Positions 56,502-64,000 of a DNA stretch of 64,000 nt are shown piece by piece. The stretch comes from CAVUCH01 sp963763095 (lineage in GTDB: Bacteria > Acidobacteriota > Vicinamibacteria > Vicinamibacterales > JAENWD01): contig CAVXNR010000009.1 in the NCBI GenBank assembly GCA_963763095.1, positions 215,940 through 279,939 on the forward strand, written 5' to 3'. Position 1 is the first letter of the stretch; each line of letters opens with the position of its first letter. Under the pieces are notes generated by a model. It was not told the origin of the DNA. It did no database searches and worked only from the letters and a program-made list of their open reading frames with translations. The position numbers and the translations under genes were made by a program.

Positions 56502-56639
56502 GGTTCGTGGTCACCACCGTGGGCGGCCGCGGGCCTCGCGGCGAAGAACACGGGCGCGGCGATTGTTGGGGACCGGCGTCGGTCTCCAAATGTTTCGCCG
56601 CGTTCCGGTTTGGGACCGCCGTCGCCCTGCGTGCGGGCC

Positions 56640-58040
56640 TCAGGCCTCTCGTCGTCGCATGACGTAGAGGGTGCGGCGCGAGGAAGTGACCGGCGTGGCC
56701 TCCTCGATGAGGAACCGCGTGGCAAAGGCGCGTTCGAACCCCTCCTGCGTGTAGTCGCCGAACACGTCCTCTCGAGTGGCCAGCATCCGCTGCACCTGCG
56801 AGTCGTCCTTCGGAACGAACTCGATGACGAGGGCGCGCGCGACCGACGCAAAAAAGGCGGCGAGGTGCTCGAACGGCACGTTGTGGGCAATTGCGAGATG
56901 GTGGACGAGCGCCAGCGCCAGCGCTACGTCCGCGGGACCGCGCTCCACGAGTGACTGGCGCTCTTGCCCGGCCCAGCCGCATGCAGGGCTCGGGTTTGTC
57001 AGGTCCATGACGAGCGGTACCATCCCTCGTTCCTGCGCCCGGACCATGCGCAGATAGTTCTTCTCAACCGCCGCCGGATCGACGTCGAAGGCCGCCACCG
57101 GGAGGCCCCGATCGGACGCGAGACGGCTGAAGGTTCCGTCATTGGCGCCGAGATCCCACACGCGGGCCGGCTGGAGGCGGTCGAGCGCAGCTGTCACCAC
57201 CTCGCGCTTGTGGGCGAAGGCTGCCTCGCTGTAATTGGTATCCTCGTAGTAATTACCCCACACTGTGCCGGCCGGTTCCCACTTGAGCCCCTGTACTGTC
57301 CGCTCCAGGCTGTCGATCAGGCCTTGGAGTGCGTGCTTCGGCATGAGCCTTTCCCGCGGCTTTCCGGGCGTGGGCTTGGGCGCGGCTCGTCGTCCCGCCG
57401 CTGCGTGCAAATGAATGTGTACGCCCAGGCCTGGGAACAGCCGCGTGTGTCGCGGTAACAGCCGGCTGGCCAGGTCCACTGGCACGCCGTCGAGGAACGT
57501 TCGTAGGAGCTGGTGCAGCCTCACGTCTGTGTGGCGCATGAGCGCCAGAGGTGCCACGTAGAATTCACAGAATTGCCGGTAGGCGACCCACGGCGCACCC
57601 ACGCGCAGCGGCTCGAACGAAAGCGTGTCGATCCAGACCGGACGACCCGCGTCGAACTGGACGTTGTACGCTGTCGCGTCTTTGAGCGACATGCCGCGCT
57701 TCATCGCGGCCCGCTGCAGTCTCAGGGTCAGAAGGGCGGCATCTTTCAGCTGTGAGAAGCACCATTCATAGGGGTAGGAGATGAGCGGCACGCGTTCCGG
57801 TTGCAGGACCCGGTACGCCCGATCGTCGGCGGCCAAGGCGAGGTCCACTTCCGCGTGGCGGACGAGGTCGCCAGACGCCGTGAGCTCCTCGTACAGTCCG
57901 GAGTCCATGAGGGCGTCATACACCGCGCGCCCCGCGTGGTTTACCTGCCGATACAACACGCCATCGCGCGTGAAGACGAATGCTGCCGGATCACGGAAAG
58001 AACCACCAACCCGCACGGCAGGCGACAGCAGTGAATGCAT
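56640..58040 (-). CDS. SAM-dependent methyltransferase (NoeA-like)
   Basis: From ATG 58040 (MHSLLSPAVRVGGSFRDPAA) the protein is 466 residues. An N-terminal kinase-like fold of about 250 residues (AMKRGMSLKDATAYNVQFD, GRPVWIDTLSFEPLR) is followed by the Rossmann methyltransferase with VWDLGANDGTFSRLASDRGL (SAM motif), AFDVDPAAVEKNYL and ALALALVHHLAIAHNVPFEH. Similar proteins sit in nodulation and polysaccharide loci. The acceptor is unknown but probably a glycan or lipid. An upstream ATG at 58076 is possible. It is divergent from the small membrane protein. Confidence 0.85.
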   Translation of the reverse strand: MHSLLSPAVRVGGSFRDPAAFVFTRDGVLYRQVNHAGRAVYDALMDSGLYEELTASGDLVRHAEVDLALAADDRAYRVLQPERVPLISYPYEWCFSQLKDAALLTLRLQRAAMKRGMSLKDATAYNVQFDAGRPVWIDTLSFEPLRVGAPWVAYRQFCEFYVAPLALMRHTDVRLHQLLRTFLDGVPVDLASRLLPRHTRLFPGLGVHIHLHAAAGRRAAPKPTPGKPRERLMPKHALQGLIDSLERTVQGLKWEPAGTVWGNYYEDTNYSEAAFAHKREVVTAALDRLQPARVWDLGANDGTFSRLASDRGLPVAAFDVDPAAVEKNYLRMVRAQERGMVPLVMDLTNPSPACGWAGQERQSLVERGPADVALALALVHHLAIAHNVPFEHLAAFFASVARALVIEFVPKDDSQVQRMLATREDVFGDYTQEGFERAFATRFLIEEATPVTSSRRTLYVMRRREA

Positions 58041-58213
58041 AATCGGACCAGACCTCCTCAGGCCCGGCACCACCAACCGTAGAACGGCTGCCGAGCAGAA
58101 CGTCGATGCAAGCTCTCTACGCTGCCGTTCGCACGCTTCGGGCCAACGTCTTGCATATCGTAGGTTCCGACTGTAGAGTCGTCAATTCGTGTCCAGTGAA
58201 CGCGGGAGATTCC

Positions 58214-58423
58214 ATGCAGGCGATTACGGTAGCGCTGTTTGTCGCGGTTTTTCTGTTCTGCTCCTACCTCAACGGTAACGTCGAAGCGTACCTCGACCCC
58301 GGCACCGGCAGCATGGCTCTTCAGCTGCTCGTCGGCGGCGTCGTCGCCGTCCTGGCAACGGTCAAGGTCTATTGGGCGCGGCTGCGATCGTTTTCCACTC
58401 GAAAGCGCACCGACTCGGATTAG
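58214..58423 (+). CDS. Small membrane protein with YLDPGTGS motif
   Basis: From ATG 58214 the product is 69 residues: one membrane segment (ITVALFVAVFLFCSYL), the motif EAYLDPGTGSMALQLLVGG and a second hydrophobic stretch (VVAVLATVKVYWARLRSF) with a basic tail. Small proteins with this YLDPGTGS motif often sit directly before sulfatase-like membrane enzymes; here the next gene starts 77 bases downstream. It may help the enzyme assemble. GGGAG lies eight bases before the start. Confidence 0.65.
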   Translation: MQAITVALFVAVFLFCSYLNGNVEAYLDPGTGSMALQLLVGGVVAVLATVKVYWARLRSFSTRKRTDSD

Positions 58424-58500
58424 GGGCGCCCGGACAGAGCGTCAGAGGCCTTCGCTCAATCGGCGAACGTGTTCAGGTCACAAATCAGCGGTGGTGTGCG

Positions 58501-60117
58501 GTGAGGTCGGTGCTCGGGAAGGCGGCCGCGCCGTTCCTCATCCTGCTGACGCCGTTCATCGTTTTTCTGCAGTACCACGGCTACCCGTTTGCCGATCCCG
58601 GGGCGCTGATCTGCCTGCTCGCGCTCGCCTTGCTGTCGCTGGCGCTAGGGGCGACGGCGTCGATCTCGCCAGTTCTCGAGGTGGTGGTGATCGCCGGGTC
58701 ACTGACGCTCCTCGCCGATTTTCAATTCCATCCCCCAAAAGGCGTTATCGGCCTTGCGGTCATCTTCCTGGTGCTCGTCGCGTTGCTCTGGGTCTTTCGC
58801 CGGCACGCCGTGCGGATCGTCACCGCGACAACGGCGGCGATGCTGATTTCCTCCATCCTGCTGCCCACGGGATCGGCCGCTACACGTGCAGACCAACCAG
58901 CAGTCGTCGCGCGACATGGAAATGGTCCGCTGATCCTCCACCTCGTTCTCGACGAGCAGATTGGCATCGAGGGATTCCCTGCCGACATCTCCCCTCCCGC
59001 CTTCCGAGCGCAGTTCCGGTCGTTCTTCGTCGACCGCGGGTTCCTGCTCTTCGGTCGAGCGTTCAGCGAGTACTTCAAGACCTATCGTTCGATCGCAGCC
59101 CTGGTGAACTTCAAGCCCGGCGAGTTCGTGAAGGGACTCCTGGTGCCTGGACGCACCGGACTGCCATGGGACCTCACCCAGAACGTGTACTTCGCGCGGC
59201 TTACCGATGCAGGTTATGCGATCAGGGTGTACCAGCCCGATTTCCTGAATTTCTGCGCAAACCCCGGGCCGACGACCAGTTGTCACACGTACGCGGCCAC
59301 CTCGCTTGGGGCACTGGCGCCCGTGTCGCTGCCCGGGGTACAGAAGGCTCCCATTGTCGCCAGCATGTATCTCGATCGATCGAACGCGTATGCGTTCGTG
59401 CGCCAGCTGTACAACGCCGGCCGGGCGCGGCTCAGCGACAAAGGACACCGGGTGCCGCCGTGGAATTGGGAGCGCAACCGGCTGAGCCCCCTCAGCAGCA
59501 TGACGGCACTCAGTGCGGTCGCAAAAGACCTCTCGCAGGCGCAGCGCGGCCAGGTCGTGTTCGCGCACCTGCTGCTGCCGCATTATCCGTACGTGTATGA
59601 CCGCAAGTGCCGGGTTCGACCTCCTCGCGAGTGGCTCGAGCGGATGGACCACGCCGACGCGCCTGCAGGGTCAATCAACAGCGCCTCGGGCCGCGAGTTA
59701 CGCTACGCCCGGTACGTGGAACAGGTCGAATGTGTCCAGGCGCAACTCGACCAGCTGATCCGTGCGATTCCTGAGACGCTACGGCGCGACGCCATCATCG
59801 TCATTCATGGCGATCACGGCTCTCGCATCGTGAGGACGGAGCCGAATGGCGAGACTGAGCTCTCGGGTGCGGACTATGTAGACAGCTATTCCACGCTGTT
59901 TGCGGTCAAGGCGCCATCGTTGCACCCGGGCTACGACCGGCGGATGGTCTCGCTCACCTGCCTGATGCGCACCCTGGCACACAGCGACTTCCAGTCCATC
60001 GCCGGAGTGGACACCTGCACGGGCAATCCCGTCGTCTCCGTGTCGGATGATGAATGGATCGCGCGTCCGCTCGCCCCTTTCGGTGAGCCGCCCGACAGCT
60101 TGATCGCGGATCGGTAG
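58501..60117 (+). CDS. Sulfatase-like (alkaline-phosphatase-fold) membrane enzyme
   Basis: From GTG 58501 the protein is 538 residues, with four or five membrane segments in the first 130 and a large outer domain. In the outer domain, LILHLVLDEQIGIEGFP takes the place of the first metal motif, VFAHLLLPHYPYVYD follows, and AIIVIHGDHGSRIVRTE holds the second metal motif. The CxPxR cysteine of true sulfatases is missing. The fold is that of phosphoethanolamine or phosphoglycerol transferases, so it may decorate a glycan or lipid. Frames upstream to 58372 are open but lack the family start. Confidence 0.8.
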   Translation: MRSVLGKAAAPFLILLTPFIVFLQYHGYPFADPGALICLLALALLSLALGATASISPVLEVVVIAGSLTLLADFQFHPPKGVIGLAVIFLVLVALLWVFRRHAVRIVTATTAAMLISSILLPTGSAATRADQPAVVARHGNGPLILHLVLDEQIGIEGFPADISPPAFRAQFRSFFVDRGFLLFGRAFSEYFKTYRSIAALVNFKPGEFVKGLLVPGRTGLPWDLTQNVYFARLTDAGYAIRVYQPDFLNFCANPGPTTSCHTYAATSLGALAPVSLPGVQKAPIVASMYLDRSNAYAFVRQLYNAGRARLSDKGHRVPPWNWERNRLSPLSSMTALSAVAKDLSQAQRGQVVFAHLLLPHYPYVYDRKCRVRPPREWLERMDHADAPAGSINSASGRELRYARYVEQVECVQAQLDQLIRAIPETLRRDAIIVIHGDHGSRIVRTEPNGETELSGADYVDSYSTLFAVKAPSLHPGYDRRMVSLTCLMRTLAHSDFQSIAGVDTCTGNPVVSVSDDEWIARPLAPFGEPPDSLIADR

Positions 60118-60139
60118 GTTTGATCGCGGATCGCTAGAT
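60100..60139. repeat. 20-bp tandem duplication at a gene end
   Basis: TTGATCGCGGATCGGTAGGT (60100-60119) is followed at once by TTGATCGCGGATCGCTAGAT (60120-60139). The first copy contains the stop codon of the sulfatase-like gene. Three of twenty bases differ. Confidence 0.85.
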
Positions 60140-60162
60140 GCGACGCTCGCCCGAACGAGCGC

Positions 60163-61568
60163 TCAGTACCCGATGTTCGGGTCCGGGTGCCGGAACTCCC
60201 GGTCGAGCAGCGTGCCAAGCGCGCCCGGGGCGAGCAGCGTGTTCCCGTCGGGCCAGGACACCGTGCGCTCGGCCGTCCGTTCGATCACGTTTCCGCTGAA
60301 CGCCAGGACCGTGGTCAGTTTCAACGACGGGGCGCCCACGGTCGTCGAGCCGTCGCCCGAGATGCCATAGGATCCCGAGCGCGTGACGTTCCCCGTCACC
60401 GCGAGCGGTGTCCGGGGGCCCGTGCCGCTGAAGGCGAACCAGTTGTACGCGATCGACGGGAATGTGTTGCGCCGCACCGTCAGAGCACCGTCCACGCCTC
60501 CCGTCACGCGGATGCCGTTGCGAGCATCGGTGAAGAGGTTTCGCTCGATCGTCACCCGGGCCGTCTGGCCGCTCGGGTGATTGTTGTCCCGCCCGAGGAT
60601 GCTGACGGCGAACCCGTCCCTCGTCCGGCGCACGATGTTGCCTCGAATGGTGACGTCCTCCACGACGACCCACGGGTTGTCGCCGTACTGGTTCCGCGGC
60701 GTCAGCAGAATCGCCGAGCCTTCCTGCGCGTCCTTCCAGCTGCCGTCGATGACATTGTTTTCCACCAGTGCCCGGCGTACCGCCTTGAACTCGAGGCTGT
60801 TCTTGACCGTACCCTTCATCGTGCGCCAGGTCTCAGGCTTTGCGAGCGTGTTCCCCACGATCTCAACGTCCGACGGCACGCAGTCCTTGATGCGAATCGT
60901 CGCCCCACCGAACATCACGTTCTCGCCGGAGCCCTCGAGGTAGTTGTCGCGAAGGATGTAAGGACCGGGGCCGTTCACCACCAGCACCGCCTGCGCATCC
61001 GCCCCCGATACCAGAACCCCGCGACATGGCTCCGTGTCAGGGTCACCTTGCGCGTGTGCAGCGCGATCCCGCGGACCCCGCCCGACGCGCCGGCCAGCAC
61101 CGCAATGCGATCGAGCGTCACGTCATCTGGCTGCTGCGCCGCGGCAGTCGCCGTATCCGAGCCCACCACGACCGTTTCGCGGTCGGCTGCGCCGTTGACG
61201 ACGGTGAGACCACTCACCATGACGCGGCTCGCCGTGATCCGAAGCGGCGGCGCCTGTGGATCCGCCGGTGCCAGTACCACGGCGGCGACATCGGGCGGCT
61301 GCACGCGGGAATCCGGGAGCGTGTCCCGACCCACCAGCGTCGTGCCGTCCACGCTGATGACGAAGTTGCCGATGTAGCGGCCCGGCATCAGGCGAATGGC
61401 GCCGCCGCTCAGGAGTGCCGTGGTGAGCTCCGTGGAATTCGTGACGGAGGAAGCGGCACCAGACCCGCTGCGCGGTGCCACTAGCGCTGCCAGGGTCAGG
61501 TGCAGTACCAGCATGGCGGCGCGGCGGCGGGATGGCGCACAGAAATGGGGAGGCACGTGGGCGATCAC
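60163..61568 (-). pseudogene. Secreted parallel beta-helix protein, frameshifted
   Basis: The gene begins at ATG 61568 (or 61514) with a signal peptide (AAMLVLHLTLAALVAP). The first part has parallel beta-helix repeats (ATGs of the pectate-lyase/NosD type: ALLSGGAIRLMPGRYIGNFV, ASRVMVSGLTVVNGAADRET). At 61017-61020, in a run of four c, the frame breaks; adding one base lets SHVAG continue as VLVSGADAQAVLVVNG. The second part repeats the pattern (PYILRDNYLEGSGENVMFGG, VTIRGNIVRRTRDGFAVSIL). The intact length is about 468. It may cut or bind a polysaccharide. The break is in a homopolymer and could be a misread. Confidence 0.8.
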
Positions 61569-61779
61569 AAGAGTATCGCGGGAGCGCCGGTCGCGCGAAC
61601 GCGGGCCAGTTTCGGCTTCGACGGCGCGTATTGTTCCGCCTGCTGGTGCATCGGCCCCAGACGCTCACAGCGCCCGGCCAGGCTCCGGGGTAGCGCTCGG
61701 CTTCGGCAGCGTTTCCCGAAACAAAGTCGAGCGGCTGACGCGCTGGCTCCCTCACGCTCGCCGCGTCAGTGGAACGTGA

Positions 61780-63844
61780 TCACCAGCTGGGCGGGTTCGC
61801 GCCTTCGCGTGATTGAAACCCGATATCGTCTTGTGCGTTCGAACAGGGACTCGCGAGCGTCGGGCGTATGAGAAACCCATAGTTGGGAAGTACGCCGTCG
61901 ACCCATTCCTGCACCTGCCGGATCCCGTCCGAGTTCAACGGGAACAGCGCGTACCCAGTCGTGCTTGGAGTGCCTGTGAAGGACGCCCGCGGAATCCTCC
62001 CACGGTCGTCAGGCACGGAGTTCCCGCCCGGGCCGGCCCACGGCGAACTTGCGGTCCATCGCCTCCAGGTCGCAGCCGCCTCACTCCAGTTCCGTTTCAG
62101 GCTATACACCTGAAATTGACCGGCGACCGACGTGTTCGTCACGTACAGTTTCAGCTCGGCGCCGGTGATTGTGCTACCGGCCGAAAGAGCCGAGAGATCG
62201 AATTTGAGTGCCGTCTCTGCCAGCGCGCAGCCCCCGTTGCTGTTCCCAGCCGCCCACAAAGTCGTGCCGCCCGCGTAATTGGTATAGGGCGCTTTCTGCT
62301 CAAGACGCGTGTCGGCAGCGCTGCCGAGCTCCAGCGTCGTCGACAGCGGTGTGCTGGTGACAGGTGTGATGTCCAGCACCGTGACCGAGATTGGATCCAG
62401 TGTCGCTGGAATCAGCGTGCCTGCGTTCCAACCCGCGGATTGTCGCGTCCAGGTGGGGTTGGAGTCACTGGCACCCTGGCCGCTGAACACCCAAGTATCA
62501 ACTGTAAACTTGGTTCCGGCGTTCTTGATGGCCAGAGCCGTTTCTCGACTGACAGTGTCTTTATTGATCAGGAAGATGGTGAGCTTACCGGTGGACGGTG
62601 AATAAGTCGAATAGCTTCGAACCATCGCTGTACTCGAGGACACCACCAGCGTCTCTTTCAGGAACTGACTCCAGATGGCCACGGACCGTCCGGTTGCCTG
62701 AAGCTCATTGTACTTGTCGAGAGCGTCCCATAGCGAGGGCGTCGTGGCCGTGTCGTTACCCAACCACCGCGTGTTCCACAGCTGGGTGAATGCCACCTTC
62801 GGATTGCGCAAGTGCGCCCCAAACGCGTCGAAGAGCGCGAGGGCGTGTCCGATGTCGTTAGATGCGGCCAGGTTCCGCTCCAGTCCACTGAGTTCGTTTC
62901 GGTCACCGCAATCACCAGGCGGTCGCGGTCCGCCACGGGCGCGTAGGCGGTGATGGCGTACTGGGGGCCTGCACGGCCCCCATGAAGCTCACGTTGTTCC
63001 TCTGGTAGTAACCGTACGAACCCCAGCTGTTGGCGAAATAGTTGTGAACGGCCAGGAAATCGATCGCGTTGGCTGCCGTCGGCAGGATCGTCTGCCACCA
63101 AGTGTCGGACCCACCATTCGCGCCAATCTGGATAGTAGGATCGACAGCCTTCATCGTGCGGGAGAACTCAATCAGGTCACGGGCGTAATTCAATGCAGTG
63201 GCACTGCCGTTAATATGCTGAAGGTAGCTCTCGTTGCCTATCTCCCAGTACTTGACGTTGTAGCCTTTCGTGATGTTTGCGTAGCGAACCCACTCTTTAG
63301 CAGTCTCCAGCAGTTGTTCGCGGGTCGGCGAGGTGCCGCTGCTCTGCGCCGCCTTGGACATGGAGTCGTAGCAGACCACAACGGTCGGCACACAGCCAAT
63401 TGCGTTGCACACCGCCATGAATTTGTCGAAGTCAAGCGGCGCAAACTTGAACGTCTGTCCGTCCGATCGACGAGAGTGCGATCAAAGGAAGGCCATTCCC
63501 GATTCTGGGGGTATTCGCCAGCGGCCCAACGGGCGAGCGTGGGCACGGAGCTGGTATAGGGGGGAATCGACCAAAGATACCCATCGGATTTTTCGCCGCC
63601 AGGATAGCGCAGGTACTTGACGCCAGCCTTCATCAGGGCCTGCGTAAATTTTCTACGGCGTTCGTGCGATCGGCGTCATCGTCCAGCAGAAAGTTTACGT
63701 TGATGCCTATAGGCTTGCGTGACACATCGGCCAGGACAGAGCTCACGTCAACGGTAATCAGGTCCTGACCTCCAATGGGAGACGAGCGGCCAGCACTGAT
63801 GCGAGCGCGAGAAACGATGCTACGCGATGCTCACGGCGGATCAC
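61780..63844 (-). pseudogene. Glycoside hydrolase (arabinofuranosidase-like) with DNRLRE domain, multiply frameshifted
   Basis: Starting at GTG 63844 (VIRREHRVASFLALASVLAA, signal peptide) the reading passes several breaks: near 63775, 63650 (run of A), 63465, 62955 and 62900. Its pieces are DLITVDVSSVLADVSRKPIG, GVKYLRYPGGEKSDGYLWS, VRYANITKGYNVKYWEIGNE (acid/base glutamate in GNE), LVIAVTETN (likely nucleophile E) and PKVAFTQLWNTRWLGN. A C-terminal beta domain, FDLSALSAGSTITGAELKLY and VYSLKRNWSEAAATWRR, is of the DNRLRE/CBM96 type. The fold is clan GH-A, near alpha-L-arabinofuranosidases. The GC content looks lower than elsewhere. Either it is decaying or the contig end is badly read. Confidence 0.75.
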
Positions 63845-63849
63845 TTGAG

Positions 63850-64000
63850 CCCGGAACATGTTGCATGGATCACTGTGGACGTTCCCCCAGTACGATCCGG
63901 GCAGGCCGATGAAGAGCCAAGTCTCCCCGGGGTCGTCTCGGCGCGTGGGGCGGCTTCGTCTCGTCGCATCACCGCAGTCGGTACGCGGCCGGTCTATCGG
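63850..64000. other. Window end without a supported gene
   Basis: No frame with a recognisable domain or convincing start is visible on either strand in the last 150 bases. A gene beginning beyond the edge cannot be excluded. Confidence 0.4.

Overview
The window is about 64 kb of GC-rich bacterial chromosome with no rRNA, tRNA, CRISPR array or intact mobile element. The gene content fits a free-living heterotroph of the Acidobacteriota, most likely a Vicinamibacteria-type lineage. The pointers are a DUF1592/DUF1552 cytochrome-type pair, Tat-exported Gfo/Idh/MocA oxidoreductases, a cytochrome c-PQQ sugar dehydrogenase fusion, ThuA and HGSNAT-like proteins, a lipase-maturation-factor-like protein and many PEGA, SMP-30 and esterase genes. 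This placement is inferred from gene content only; no phylogenetic marker was compared.

Layout. 1-4.6 kb: oxidoreductases, a broken DsbD-like N-terminal domain and an ABC-2 export pair. 4.6-10.5 kb: purA divergent from hutH-hutU, with hutU overlapping an unusual ATPase gene. 10.5-16 kb: a regulatory pair (RsbU-type phosphatase overlapping a DUF2007-RNase III fusion), a trans-sulfuration enzyme, cutA and an FtsB-like gene. 16-22 kb: secreted sugar and ester metabolism and a glycogen-synthase-like glycosyltransferase. 22.2-27.6 kb: a mosaic island with a GT2-GNAT fusion, a FemAB/BioF2-like acyltransferase and a formyltransferase-GINT1-like fusion, bounded by 81-84 bp and 18 bp direct repeats and containing a dead transposase fragment. 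27.6-37.5 kb: the DUF1592/DUF1552 pair, ROK kinase, PEGA protein, pseudouridine synthase and GxxExxY protein. 38-46 kb: esterase, then an overlapping transporter-nucleotidyltransferase-GHMP kinase operon, a ThuA protein and an HGSNAT-like membrane protein. 46-56.5 kb: several frameshifted genes, a DEAD-box helicase, a formyltransferase/polysaccharide deacetylase pair, an ABC-F ATPase and an ArsR-SRPBCC pair. 56.6-64 kb: methyltransferase, a small membrane protein with a sulfatase-like membrane enzyme, a beta-helix protein and a heavily frameshifted glycoside hydrolase.

Two features stand out. First, intergenic spaces hold short tandem repeats with 7-nt units (four sequence families) and 8-nt units. 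One 196-bp tract keeps a single 7-nt register while its unit sequence changes from GGGCTAA through CCGCTGA to CGGTCAA. Second, at least nine genes are interrupted by one-base length changes or a nonsense codon. Many of these could be base-calling errors at short homopolymers, so they are described as broken as read, with the presumed intact product named.

The best candidates for a poorly described system are the RsbU-type phosphatase with the signal-domain RNase III, the mosaic glycan-modification island, and the sugar uptake-phosphorylation-nucleotidyl-transfer operon at 39.9-43.8 kb.
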